Source: Fomes fomentarius
Lineage: Eukaryota; Basidiomycota; Agaricomycetes; Polyporales; Polyporaceae
Length of the DNA stretch: 64,000 nt
NCBI GenBank assembly: GCA_022606135.1
Contig: JABYQN010000007.1
Location: 1,550,001 to 1,614,000 of the forward strand
Direction of reading: 5' to 3'
Part shown: positions 53,161-64,000 of the stretch, piece by piece
Layout of the letters: the number at the start of each line of letters is the position of its first letter
Position numbering within the stretch: position 1 is the first letter of the stretch
Position numbers and translations under genes: made by a program
Notes under the pieces: model-generated
What the model was told of the DNA's origin: nothing
The model's database searches: none
The model's input: only the letters and a program-made list of their open reading frames with translations

Positions 53161-54041
53161 GTGCATGTACGAGTATTACACTACATTACATCGTCGACAT
53201 CGTGCCGCACAGATCCCTCAGCATCATCATCCCTGAGGGTCGAATCACGTGTGTTCATCCGATATGCTAGAGACGCTTGCTACGGAGTAAGTACTATAAA
53301 GGTGGAAGCACTACGTAGAACTATCTATTGGAGTTCAGTGGATTCTCCCTCTCTACAAAGATCTACGTGTGGCGGAAGTTTCAAGTTGAACTCAACGTTT
53401 TGGATTATGGAAACCCCTCTCTGTGTTGTAAAGGTGCCGGGCATGCTTAAGTTTGGCGTCTACAGGGTTCCTTTTAGTAAGTCAGCAATCCGCGAGTCTG
53501 AGAGGAGGAAATGCTTGCTCGGGTGGGCGTTTGAAATTGATATGTTCACGCTCGTTTGGTAAGTTTCGGACATGCCTACTGATGGTGGCAGCCTTGACTC
53601 CGACTCCTGGCAAAGAACACGAGTTGCATGTCATGAGACGTGCTATATCCATCACTTGTTTCATGTATTGCTCAGGATCCTATCGTCGGTGGTAAGAAGG
53701 CGAACGATACCACGCGTGCCGTAAGTAATCGTCCAGCATGCCGAGAAGCCGGCGTGCGCTGACATCCTCCCCCACGGTCTACCACTTCCAACTCGCACGA
53801 ACTGCATGGTCATGATTAAATGCTTACGTATCTTCCTTGCAGATTCTCAGGTGTTGGAATGACAGGGATGCTCTGCACGACCTGGTCAGTAGCCTTCCTC
53901 TACCACACTTCGGCCGTTGGAGAAGCCCTGATAACAGTATTCAACGTTAACACCGCGCCGTGTCTTAGCAGCAAGCTGGCGTATCTACTAGCGGCGACGA
54001 ATGCTGGACTCCGCAACGGTTCTTCGACACCCTGTCTTTGA
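53161..54041 (+). pseudogene. Possible decayed prenyl (farnesyl) diphosphate synthase remnant
   Basis: Scattered plus-strand pieces follow the order of motifs in farnesyl diphosphate synthases: KVPG near 53431, ESERRKCLLGWAFEIDMF at 53494-53547 (compare the ExExxKxxxLGWxxE helix of the family), a piece DPIVGGKKANDTTRA (53676-53720) where DDxxD would be expected, then GVGM near 53850 and FNVNTAPCLSSKLAYLLA. Splice-like sites flank the pieces. The Asp-rich motif is destroyed and the frames do not join, so it would be inactive. This is resemblance by eye and could be wrong; it is otherwise an empty 1.27-kb gap. Confidence 0.28.
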
Positions 54042-54338
54042 GAGGCTTAGCATACATACACCGTGACTGGCGACTGCGCAAACGCCTCAATCGTCAACAA
54101 CTGACCCACTCTTTCCCGTGACATCTCTGTCGCGACGACCGAGATCACGCCGTCGTCCGGCCACCAAGAATATCTCAGGCTGGAACGCCATTAGCATTGA
54201 GCGTTGAAGGCACGGTGATACATTATCACGGCGTGCACATTTTGCGTTTCTAGAAGGGCCCTGGTTCCCCACAGTCTGCTTTTCGGCATCCCTCCGTCTC
54301 CCATCTGCCTCTCGCGTCCCAGCGGCCACTGCTACAAC

Positions 54339-56982
54339 ATGCTTAGCTTGTATATTCTAGTGCTTGCGGTTTGCTCTGCCTTGGCATTTGCAAGGTTGTT
54401 TGAAGCCCCGACTCAGGCCCTATTGAATGCGAGCTATGACATCATCATCATTGGCGGTTCGTGGGTTTGTCTCAATGCTACACGGAATTTACTGACTTAG
54501 TGAACATGTGTAGCGGGGGCGGGAGGTGCGGTCATGGCGAATAGGTTGACAGAGGATCCAAAGATGCGCGTTCTCCTCATTGAAGCTGGTGGGAGGTACG
54601 TCTCATGTGTGACATGTATTATCATGTTGGACATCATATCTTCCCAATGTACAGTGATTTCATGAACCTCAATATTTCCGCACCCGGTCTCTCCTCGACT
54701 CTGACGCACTCGAAGTTTGTATGTATAGCCTACTGCTGAACACTCCAGCGTTCGTTGACCTATAGAACTTGTTCATAGGATTGGAATTTTACGACAACAT
54801 CACAACCCGGCCTGAATAATCGGTCTGTCGTCTACCCGCGCGGATTCGTGTTAGGGGCTCTACTGCTACTAGTGTGTCCCTGAGTCCTCTTTCTAGGCAT
54901 ATCTCGTTATACGCTGACCTGTATCCGTGTATGTTAGATCAGATGATATTCAGTCGCGGAACGATAGACGACTGGGATCGTTTTGCGAGTGTCTCAGGAG
55001 ACGCAGGATGGTCGTGGAAGGAGATGCAACCTTTCATCCGCAAGGTAAGTCAGTACAATTCGCACTTGCACGGTTGCATTCGCCCTTACTGGCTGCTCAA
55101 GGTCGACAAGATGACCGCACCGACTGATGGTCACAACACGACTGGTCAATTCGATCCTGCTATTCACAATCCACACGGTCAGCGCAGAACAGCATGTTCA
55201 CTTGATTTGGGATGTTTCTCTTGATTCCTGTTGTGTTTTCAGGTGTCGTGGATATAAGTGTACCTGGAGAACCCCTCGCCATTGATACGCGTGGTCTCAA
55301 TGCGTCCCGACAATTGTCCAAGCAGTTCCCGTTCAACCTAGATTACAACTCCGGCAACACAATAGGATTCAGTAAGTGAGTTGTAGCACGCATCTCATAG
55401 AAACGTGGAGCTGACTGCATCCAGGCTGGAGCCAATCCACGGTGCGTAGTTCGCGACACGCATCGCTGTTAGTCGCGCTTTGAACAACAGTGGTATAGAT
55501 TCATCACGGTCGTCGTGTGACCTCGGCGACTTCGTACCTTGCCCAAGCGTTACACAGGTCGAATCTCGACATCGTTGTCAACACCCGCGTCACAAGACTT
55601 ATATCGGTGGGCAATGTATCTGGCCAGCCGGACTTCCGAGGCGTAGAGTTTACTCAGACAGCGAATGGTGATGACCATAATTTCAAAGCTTATCTAGGAA
55701 TGGCATCTGACAGGCACACTCTAGGTACCCGCCAGACCATACATGCAGCTAAGGAGGTCATTCTCTCAGCTGGTTCCGTCAAGTCGCCGCATATATGTGC
55801 GTGTCGTCCTCAATTAAGTCATAATAAAGTCATTGAGACAGCCTTAGTGATGCTATCGGGCATCGGCAATGCCGACCACATTGCTTCGTTTGGTATCAAG
55901 CCTCGCGTCCACATTCCGGCCGTAGGCACCAACCTGCAGGTTGGGTGTATTTTGCACATACTCGTGTTTTGTCTCATCTCGCTCTGCTTTCAGGACCATG
56001 TGTTTCTCGGGAACTCATGGCTCGTCAACTCGAACTTCACATTGGACGACGTCCACCGTAACGCGACGCTCGCAGCAGAACTTCTCGCTTTCTGGGAGAA
56101 GACAAACGGCGCAGGCCTCATCGGCCTTCCACCGACCAACCAGTTCCTCTGGCTGCGCGCTGACTCGAGTGTGTTCTCTAAGCTGGGCGCGAAGGACCCC
56201 AGTGCGGGACAGACGTCTGCCAATTTCGAGCTGATCATCAGTGTACGTGGGCGTTTGACCGTGGACACACCGAAAGGAGAGCTGACTATTCCTTACACAG
56301 GACAACTTCGCGTCGAAGAGGGTTGCACTTCCGGCCACAGGGCGGTTCATCTCCATCGTCTCTAACGTAATCTCGCCAACCTCCCGTGAGTTACTTCCAG
56401 TGCTGCTACATACTGCGCACCGAGAGCCGCATTCTTGAATCCTGAGCAACGCTGACGTCACACCCCTTCCGCAGGCGGCAACGTCTCGCTCGCCTCCAGC
56501 GATCCCTTCGACTCCCCGCTCGTGCACCCGAACCTCTTGGGGACAGACGTCGACCTTGCGATCATCCGCACCGCGATCAAGTCCGCGCGCGCGTTCATGG
56601 CCGCTCCCGCGTGGTCGGACTATATCATCAGCGAGTTCGGCGCGTTTGCGCAGGCGCAGGCGGACGACGAGATCGACGCGTATGCGCGCGACAACGCCGA
56701 CACTGTCGACCACCCCGTTGGCACCGTTCCGATGGGTAGAGACGGTGCATTGACTTCGGATTTGAGGGTGAAGGGTACGATTGGCTTGAGAGTCGTGGAC
56801 GCCTCTGCTTTGGTGAGTGGGGTGTTGGACTTGGTCAAGAATCTCTGCTGCCGCTGAGTGATGTGCTGACCGGCTTTTCGTGGCCATCGCAGCCATTCAT
56901 CCCTTCTGGCCATACACAAGGTCCGACGTACATTCTTGCTGAACGTGCTGCTGCACTCGTCCGTAGAAGCTTGATGAGGTGA
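54339..56982 (+). CDS. GMC oxidoreductase (aryl-alcohol-oxidase-like), copy 1, one-base gap
   Basis: Secreted FAD enzyme of the glucose-methanol-choline family (AA3_2-like), oxidising alcohols with release of hydrogen peroxide. A signal peptide (LYILVLAVCSALAFA) precedes the Rossmann motif IIIIGGAGAGGAVMANR and IEAGG. PRGFVLG follows, then FSRGTIDDWDRFA, LSAGSVKSP, MLSGIGNADHI, and the active site DHPVGTVPMG with the C-terminal PFIPSGHTQGPTYI carrying the two catalytic His. About thirteen exons are inferred. At 54854-54857 there are four G where the family motif VLGGSTA needs five, so the frame breaks unless this is a sequencing error. All other exons are intact. It is paired with the preceding DUF6534 gene. 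Confidence 0.86.
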
Positions 56983-57530
56983 AGACGAGGATGCGCTAGT
57001 GGAAGCGCGCGCTGTGGATAGTTCTAGTTTTCTGCGTTGCCATGCCTCGGAACGATGCCTTTCTGCTTTTGCATGTTCTTGGATATACCAGTACCCGTAG
57101 TACACGTTTGATAACAGAACAACTTCTAGTCATCCGTACAATACGGCCTTAGGGCTTATTTCCGGATCACGAACCATCAACAACCTCAATACGCACTGGC
57201 AGCTGGCTCACGACTCGTAAGTAAGCCGCCTGAGCAGCACGAGCACCCAGAGAATGATGCAACTTCACTCGAGCTTCACCCACTCGACGCATGTATGATG
57301 AGCTCTACGTATAAATCCACACCTTGGTTCCACTAATACTCTTGCGGTCGATGCGAAGAACTGACCCCAAGTATGTGTAAGTACCGGTTCTGCGGTCGAG
57401 GTGTGCCCAGTGTCGGAGTCACGTAAGACTGAGTCCCACAGAAGCCATAGTCCCCGTGCTATACTAAGCGGTTACTCAGTAAGCCCAAGGTAGTGATCAG
57501 CACGCCGTAAAGCAAAAGCATAAGTACGAG
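56983..57530. other. Gene-free flank of the inverted-repeat element
   Basis: The stretch lies between the GMC copy 1 stop and the element. No feature recognised. Confidence 0.45.
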
Positions 57531-57536
57531 GATGGT

Positions 57537-57571
57537 CAGGACCCCCGACATATCACCAAAATCCCTGAGCC
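57537..57571 (+). repeat. Left terminal inverted repeat
   Basis: 35 bp pairing with 58395-58429 with two mismatches, next to GATGGT at 57531-57536. Confidence 0.85.
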
Positions 57572-58394
57572 TGGCCGCCAAAATTTGGCCCCGAATGTCC
57601 GGAAAAAATGTCCCAATTTTGGCCTCCAGACGTCCGGATTGCCTCAGGCCGCCCGCCTTCGGCGGGGATAGTGTCCGGATGGTGGCAAGAGGCCTCTTAG
57701 GGGGTCAACTACGTCCGGATGGGCGAGATCAGGCGTCACAAAACGCGTAAATTGTCCGGGCGAGCTCACAAAACACTCCCAAGAGCTCTCAAGCCCAACT
57801 ACACACTGTTAGATACATAAAACACACACCCCGTACACTACAAGTCCTTCTCCGCATCCTTCGTGTTCCTGCGTGCCTTCGCGAGAGGCTATAGGAATAA
57901 ATTGTTTTTGAGGGCACTGGGATAATTTATCACACTCCTTTGTGTCAGATTGAATTCACCCGGTGCCAGTGGCGGCTGTCACTGGCACTGACTCCAATTT
58001 TGGGAACCTTTAAACCTCTCGAGCAACAACTTTACAAGTGTATGCAGAGTGTGCAAATGAAAAATACTGGAAGCTATAGAATACACGTTGAGTACTAGTT
58101 CCTGGCACTTCGCCCTTCGTCGAGTATGTTCGGACATGTATGTCACATGCATGTCACACGGTAACGCCCACCCATAGTCGCGCCTGGCAGGCGACCGTCC
58201 TCATGTCCTCACAGTACAATGCGGGCCGGCAACCGGAGGGAGTACCGGTGGGTGGTCGGGCAGGATCAGGCCTTCCTAGTCAGGTGCTGACCGTGTCCGG
58301 ATTATGAGATGGGGGCTTGGCCGAAAATCTTGGCCAAATGTCCGGACATTCGCTAGGCATAGGGGGTCCGGCCGGTCAAAAGTGTCCGGAAATC

Positions 58395-58429
58395 GGCTCA
58401 GGGATTTGAGTGATATGTCGGGGGTCCTG
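58395..58429 (-). repeat. Right terminal inverted repeat
   Basis: The inverted partner of the left repeat, followed directly by GATGGT at 58430-58435. Confidence 0.85.
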
Positions 58430-58435
58430 GATGGT

Positions 58436-59210
58436 CCCAAAAAGATCGCTCAGGCTAACGGCCCGAGGCGGGTCTCATTTGACCGGCATAGGCCGAAGCG
58501 ACACCGCCACCTAGCGCCTCTTCGTTGTCCGTTTATATTCTCCAATGCATCATTTTTTAGACCACCATCACTCTTACGTCTTGGTACTGTCTGATATCGG
58601 ATATCACTTCATACAAACGTACTTCCTACGCGGTATACTACGCGTTGTTTGCCACCGGTGCACATCGGAGTCGCTAACATGGACGTCACATGGCAGTGGC
58701 AAATGAACTGTGGCATACTCGCGGTGGTTCATAACTTTAAATCCTACGCAGAATACAAGTTGACAGCAATCCGCGGGTCGCTAGTATCGTAAGTACCAGT
58801 AACTAACTAGATCTGTACTAACGGCTACGCAGTAGCTCGCAGCTTAAGCTTGTCCTCGTGGCAAAACAAATTGTGCACCCTGCAGTGGGAAGCCCCCCGC
58901 CCAGGCCCCGTCTCTCCAATCGCTAGATCAGCTTCTCTCGCGTACGCCTACAAGACATCCGTCTCAACTCTCCTCCCAGTCCCGTTCCGCACACCGTCGT
59001 AACTATGCGTACGCGAGCGCTCATCTTCCCTTCCCAGGCAGTTTGCAGCCTGCAGGGACGTCCAGCCTAGAAGGTGGAATCCAGCGTTGCAACGTCAACC
59101 TTCGGTCTTGGCTCCTCCCATGGTACCCGCTCTTTTTGCTCTTCACCTATATTAAGTACACCCACCTCGATCTTGTTCGTCATCCTACGGTTAATGGAAC
59201 CTCTCCGGTC
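58436..59210. other. Gene-free stretch before DUF6534 gene 2
   Basis: No gene is supported. A TATATTA-like site lies about 60 bp before the ATG at 59211. Confidence 0.45.
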
Positions 59211-60976
59211 ATGGCAAATGACCCCGCGCAACCTCAGGTTCCGAAGGAATATCTACTTCGGTGAGTGACCTTGTAGTGCCATGCGCATTTCAAACCGAGT
59301 CCTCACGTCTTGAAACAGCATAGCGCCAGTCGTGCGTATATCTACGCGATCTCTCGTCGTTGACTCATTTAGTTACGAGCTACTCTTCATAGCTTGTAGG
59401 ATCCTGGCTTTCCTGCCTGTTGTTCGGTATCTCAGTAGTTCAACTGTGTAAGTCACTTTGAGGCCGTCGCCATAGTGGAGCTGAACTCGCATCTTGCATA
59501 TAGACATTTATTATACGTCCTACCCTAACGATCGCCGCGGTATTCGCCTGTCGGTATATGGTATCTTCCTCCTTGACATTCTGCAGACCATCGTGTCTGC
59601 AGACTCAGCATGGGACACGCTGTGCTCGGGCTGGGGCCGTCCCATCAACATCCAATTCCCAGACTGGTCCTATTACGCCTTACCCATGATCTCCGGCACT
59701 GGTAAGCACGAAATCATATATCATGACGCTCGGCTTGATTGACTTTTCTCCACAGCGGCGGCCTGGGTCCAGCTCTTCTACGCGTGGAGAATATACCAGC
59801 TGAGTCAATGGAGGGTCATACCCTTCATAATCGCCTTCGTGAGTTAATCGTGATGTTCAATTCCGATTTCGTGCTGACGTGATTTTCCTTTCGTAGTTCT
59901 CCCTCGCCCAGACAGGTGCTGCGTGCGCTATCACTGTCTCAGTAAGTCTTGCGCCTAGTCCGATGGATGATGTGCTGATCTGATTTATGTGTGCAGTTCG
60001 CCATATTGAAGAACATTGAGCGTTTACACGACCCCAACATGTACGCGAGGACAATCGTGCGTACTCGTCCCGTTTTCCACTCTTCACGTGTTAACGAGTT
60101 CGCACAGATTTGGCTTGGTGGCGGGGCATTTGTCGATGTTGTACGTCTTGCCTATTCGCACTGACGCGTTGGAACGATCACCATAACCAAGCTTTAGACG
60201 ATAATGCTTTCTATGGTATATCTGGTACGATATTGGCACATTTCTCAATCTATTTCCTGCGCTCATCCAGCATATTCCGACCCAGCTTTATTCCGCCAAA
60301 CGGCAAACTATTTCATTCCGACGCGGGGAGTTGATGGTCAACCGTCTTCTTCGCATGACCATCGAGACCGGCTCCGCCTGCGCACTTTGCGCCACGCTCG
60401 AGCTAGCGTTCTTCCTAGGGATGCCCCACACGCACATGCACTTAATTTTGTACGTTCGCGCTATCCTTTACTTATCGCGCTTGGCTGACTTTCAGTCGTG
60501 TTCATAGCGCACTGATGTTGAGCAAAGGTGCGAGACGCTGCAGATGATCATTCCTGGGCTGTCCTGTTAATTTCTACTTACTTCTTGCAGTGTACTCGAA
60601 CACTCTCATGGCCTCACTCAATGCCCGCATCCGTACTTCTGAAAAGCTCAAGGAACCCAGGTCGCTGTCCTCCCTCTCGTTCAACAACTTCCCGATGTTG
60701 CCCAGCATCGGGGAAGGTCCGCAGTTGACGCTACCCGCTCGCGTTTCGCGGGAGCAAGCTCATTTAAACAAGTCTGTCAAGGACAAGGTAGCGAAGGTGC
60801 GTCGAAGCCCTCTTCCCTAATAGTTTTGCGAGAGTCTGACGACTTGTATGACTGAATGTTAGAGCTGGAACGTTGAACTCAATGATATGGATTCGGACGA
60901 CCCGGCGAAACAGAGCCTCAGCCACGACGGTCTGAGGCTCGGAATCACCCCCGAGCCTGTGGAACCCCACCAATAA
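59211..60976 (+). CDS. DUF6534-type seven-helix membrane protein, copy 2
   Basis: Paralogue of the gene at 51278, with the same start pattern (MANDPAQPQVPKEYLLR), intron phases and helix order: VLVGSWLSCLLFGISVVQLY, YIYYTSYPNDRRGIRLSVYG, WGRPINIQFPDWSYYALP, WVQLFYAWRIYQLSQWRV, SLAQTGAACAITVS, IERLHDPNMYARTI, LMVNRLLRMTIETGSACALC, and SKVYSNTLMASLNARI. The tail is Ser/Pro-rich and ends at TAA 60974-60976. As in copy 1, a GMC oxidoreductase follows in the same direction. Function is unknown; DUF6534 proteins are abundant in mushrooms. Exon edges are inferred by comparison of the two copies. Confidence 0.85.
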
Positions 60977-61950
60977 AGCGTAAACGCAATCCACGCGAGC
61001 CTTGAGCGCGACGCCGAACGAGTAGTTACGTCCTTCACTCTAGATGCCGAGAATGAACTGCTGTGTGCAAATCTTGTGACCCTTTTGACGATCTCTCAAA
61101 GTTCTGGGGCCTTCAACGTTCAGATCGCCCCTGGGACTCAAAATTTCAAAGGTGCAATCGCGGTTAAGGCTGGATACCAGTGAACACTCCGAGACCAGTT
61201 CGGCCGATGATCATCGCACGCAACTTGTCCACAAGTCGACTTCCAGACATCGCGGGCGCCGACATAATTTGCTTCCGCGCACAGGCGCATGTACCGACAG
61301 GAGATCAGTCCGTTGCCTTTGGTAAGGTCGCTTGTGCCACCCGCGGCGGCTCGCTTCTCGAATTCTGTTTCCGAAGACCGGTCTGAAGAGGCTTCTCTGC
61401 TTCAGGCTTACGAGCGCAGCCGTCTCTGTGCCTGCTTATTGCCGCGTTCCTGTCGCCACATATGCTCGACACTTTGTGCTCTGCGGGTACCTATTGGTGC
61501 ACGTCAGGTTCCAATATTCACGTCACAGCCGGGCCACTAGCTACCCAAGCTAGCAACGCGCTACCAAATTCCTGCTATGCAATCTTACCATATCTCGCCG
61601 TGGAGCGAGTTGACTGCCTCTTCAGGTCCGCCATATGTTGCTGTGGGTCCGCCTTTGGTCACGCCATCATGAGTATCTGCGACTGCCTGGCGCGCGGCGA
61701 CGGCACGTTGGCGACACAGAGTGTTTAGAGACTGCTTTAGGTTCATCAAGACGGGAATCCTGGGATCAGGTGTCCGGCCGCGCCATGACTCCGATACACT
61801 GTTCAGGGAGCCGATCGGGTCAAGCCTACGCGTGACGAAGTGCAGCATAAAAGTGGTCCGAGTGCGTTGCAGTTGCCGGAACAGGATCCTGCGGCGCCCC
61901 GCCTTCAACGTCTTGCTCAGTGCTCTGCTGCTCCAACGTTCAGCGTCAGG
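60977..61950. other. Intergenic between DUF6534 gene 2 and GMC copy 2
   Basis: 974 bp with no supported gene. Unlike the matching gap in cassette 1, I see no prenyl-synthase-like pieces here. Confidence 0.45.
61846..61853 (+). promoter_or_regulatory. TATA-like box of GMC copy 2
   Basis: CATAAAAG lies about 100 bp before the ATG at 61951. Confidence 0.3.
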
Positions 61951-64000
61951 ATGATGCTTCGCAACAAGGGTGTCGTTCTCCTCGCATTTGGCCTCGGTCG
62001 GGCCCTGGGTGCGCTCTATGAGGGACCGACGGATGAGGTTCTGAAGCGCAACTATGATGTCATCGTGGTTGGAGGTCTGGTGCGACTCCTCAGGGTGTAT
62101 CGAGTCTGGACTGACGAGTGGTTTGCGTGTTCCCAGGTGGTGCGGGTGGCGGCGTCGTTGCCTCTCGACTGTCTGAAGATCCAAGCGTCCGCGTCCTCCT
62201 TATTGAGGCAGGCAGCAGGTGAGCGATGCGCACTTTCCGCACGTACATTGCGTTGACAGTCGGAACAGTGACTATGCAGCCCTGAACATCTCTGTACCCG
62301 CCCGCGCATCTACCCTTGCCAAGACACGCTTCGTACGAATTGCAGCTCCAAACCCACGTTGATCCGCATCACTAACAAAACCTTAGGACTGGAACTATAC
62401 TACGGCACCGCAAGCTGGCCTCAATAGCCGCGAGCTTGTATACCCGCGAGGTTTCGTCCTCGGAGGCTCAACCGCCAGTAGTGAGTGTGCAGCACCACTC
62501 TGCCACCTCTATGCTCATAGCCGCGCACAGACCAGATGGTGTTCAGTCGAGGAACAATCGACGATTATGCCCGTTACGCTAACATCAGTGGAGACGACGG
62601 CTGGACTTGGGAGGAGCTCCAGCCGTTCATCCGCAAGATTGACAAGATAACGCCCCCACCGGACAATCACAACACGAGTGGTCAATACGATCCCAAGATT
62701 CACTACACAGGTGTGTCTTTCCCTATTTTCCACTGCCATATAGGACTGACTGCGCGGTTAAACAGGACCTGTGAGCATCAGCCTCCCTGGGTACTCTTTG
62801 CCAACGGATGCGCTAGTCATCAACACTACCCATCAGCTGGCGGACGAGTTTCCATTCAACCTGGACTACAATTCCGGGAACCCTCTCGGGCTCAGTGAGT
62901 GTTCTCTACTGCTCTGCCTTGGAACGCCACTGATGTACACCACAGGCTGGGTCCAGTCCACGGTATGTAAGGTACACCCTTGAGCACCGTATTAGGATAT
63001 TTACACCGAATCTAGATTGAGAACGGCCACCGGGTCACATCTGCGACGTCGTACATCGCACAAGCCCTCGTTCGCCCAAACCTCGACGTGGTCGTCAACA
63101 CCCGCGTCACGAAAGTATTTCCCGTTGGCGAAGAGGACGGCAAACCCGTGATTCGTGGCGTTGAACTTGGGCAGACTGCAGAAGGTTGTGACCTTTCGTA
63201 TTCCTTTTGATTTCACGTCTCATAATCCTGTAGGACCGACTTACACTATCAACGCTACCAAGGAGCTCGTTCTCTCAGCTGGTTCCCTCAACACCCCTCA
63301 AATCCGTAAGATAACCTATCAGTTCGCCTCGAAGAGTCACGCATGAGGTACTAACTAGATGCTAGTCTTCCTCTCAGGTATTGGCGATGCTGAATACCTA
63401 TCTTCTCTTGGCATCAAGTCCCTCGTCGATCTCCCTGCAGTCGGCCAGAACCTGCACGTCAGTAGACTACGGCCTCTTCATAACATATGCAAACTGACCA
63501 GTTATCTCAGGACCATCCTTTCCTCGGCATCTCCTGGTACGTGAACTCGAACAATACCCTAGACGACATCCGCCGCAACGCCTCGCTCGCTGCCCAGTAC
63601 CTCGCACAATGGGAGCTTAACGCAACGGGGCCGATGTCCATAGGACCGTCGAACCAGTTCAGTTGGTGGCGCATTCCTGATGCCGACAACTTCTTCAAAT
63701 CGTATGGCCTTCCCGGAGACCCAAGCGCTGGCCCGAGTTCCGCTCACTACGAGTTAATACCCACTGTACGCATTATAACCCTTTGATGCGCATGACATCC
63801 AGACGCTCACTCCTTCCACGCAGAACTCGTTCGTTTCTAAACGGGTCTCTCTACCCGCTGAAGGCCACTTCTTCTCCTTCATTGCCGCCGTGATTTCCCC
63901 CCATGCTCGTGAGTGACCTTCATGGCGATATGGGATGTTCTTCCGACCTAGCTCTACCTATTCTCTCTTAGGCGGCAACCTCACCCTCGCTTCCATCAAC
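61951..64000 (+). CDS. GMC oxidoreductase (aryl-alcohol-oxidase-like), copy 2, truncated by window end
   Basis: Secreted FAD-dependent alcohol oxidase of the same type as copy 1. The N-terminal signal is short (VVLLAFGLGRALGALY). Motifs: VIVVGGGAGGGVVASRLSED with IEAGS, WNYTTAPQAGLNSRELVYPR, an intact GFVLGGSTAS, FSRGTIDDYARYANISGDDG, ELVLSAGSLNTPQI, FLSGIGDAEYLSSLGIKS and DHPFLGISWYVNSN. The gene runs off the window inside the GGNLTLASIN segment, so the catalytic His region is not visible. Intron positions match those of copy 1, showing recent common descent. Confidence 0.92.

Larger units (their letters stand above)
57537..58429. mobile_element. Non-autonomous DNA transposon (MITE-like), 893 bp
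   Basis: The ends are 35-bp terminal inverted repeats with two mismatches, each starting CAGGACCCCCGACATATCAC and ending CCCTGAGCC. The hexamer GATGGT flanks both ends (57531-57536 and 58430-58435), as expected for a target-site duplication. The interior has no transposase-like frame. The subterminal regions carry the hexamer GTCCGG nine times, five in 57597-57759 and four in 58295-58389, all in the same orientation, a pattern like transposase-binding sites. A 6-bp duplication does not match the common fungal superfamilies (TA, 3, 8 or 9-11 bp), so the superfamily is left open. Confidence 0.82.

Noticed and set aside
57532..58594. Short plus-strand frames at 57532-57750 and 58304-58594 as transposon genes
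   Set aside because: They run through the inverted repeats and subterminal hexamers and show no transposase motif.

Overview
The window is nuclear DNA of a filamentous basidiomycete, most likely a wood-decay polypore or a close relative in the Agaricomycetes. The evidence is gene structure (many 45-75 bp GT-AG introns, genes on both strands 20-500 bp apart) and gene content: a fungal-type PKC1 with HR1, C2 and C1 domains, a DASH-complex subunit, DUF6534 seven-helix membrane proteins, F-box proteins of the mushroom type, and aryl-alcohol-oxidase-like GMC flavoenzymes. I built the gene models by hand from reading frames, splice signals and family motifs. Where the exon lengths of a recognised gene were summed they give an open frame, but individual splice sites are unverified.

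Layout. 1-2.3 kb: the tail of an unrecognised gene and a poorly resolved coiled-coil gene. 2.6-28.1 kb is a compact housekeeping block: POL12 (-), an F-box gene (+), an F-box-like relic, an endosulfine/Igo gene (-), two adjoining unknown genes that may be one gene (-), PKC1 (+), DAD1 (-), a Cdc25-type Ras GEF (-) and the ribosome-maturation GTPase EFL1 (-). 29.3-37.2 kb holds two tandem paralogous genes for large proteins of about 1,000-1,100 residues that I cannot name. 37.6-49.6 kb is housekeeping again: HUT1-type nucleotide-sugar transporter (-), STYX-like pseudophosphatase (-), G3E zinc-chaperone GTPase (+), YAE1 (-), NADPH-cytochrome P450 reductase (+) and SHE9/MDM33 (+). 51.3-64 kb is accessory: a two-gene cassette (DUF6534 membrane protein followed by a GMC oxidoreductase) present twice in direct orientation. 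Between the copies lies an 893-bp element with terminal inverted repeats and a 6-bp target-site duplication, and inside the first copy there is a possible decayed prenyl-synthase gene.

How genes relate. PKC1, the Ras GEF and endosulfine all belong to nutrient, stress and growth signalling, but they do not look co-regulated and I read their proximity as chance. The P450 reductase supplies electrons to microsomal P450s elsewhere in the genome. The secreted GMC enzymes probably oxidise aromatic or aliphatic alcohols and yield hydrogen peroxide for wood decay. The function of the paired DUF6534 protein is unknown. Points most worth checking are the inverted-repeat element, the duplicated cassette with a one-base gap in the first GMC copy, the tandem large-protein family, a pseudophosphatase that keeps the catalytic Cys but lacks the Arg, and two homopolymer frame breaks in otherwise good genes.
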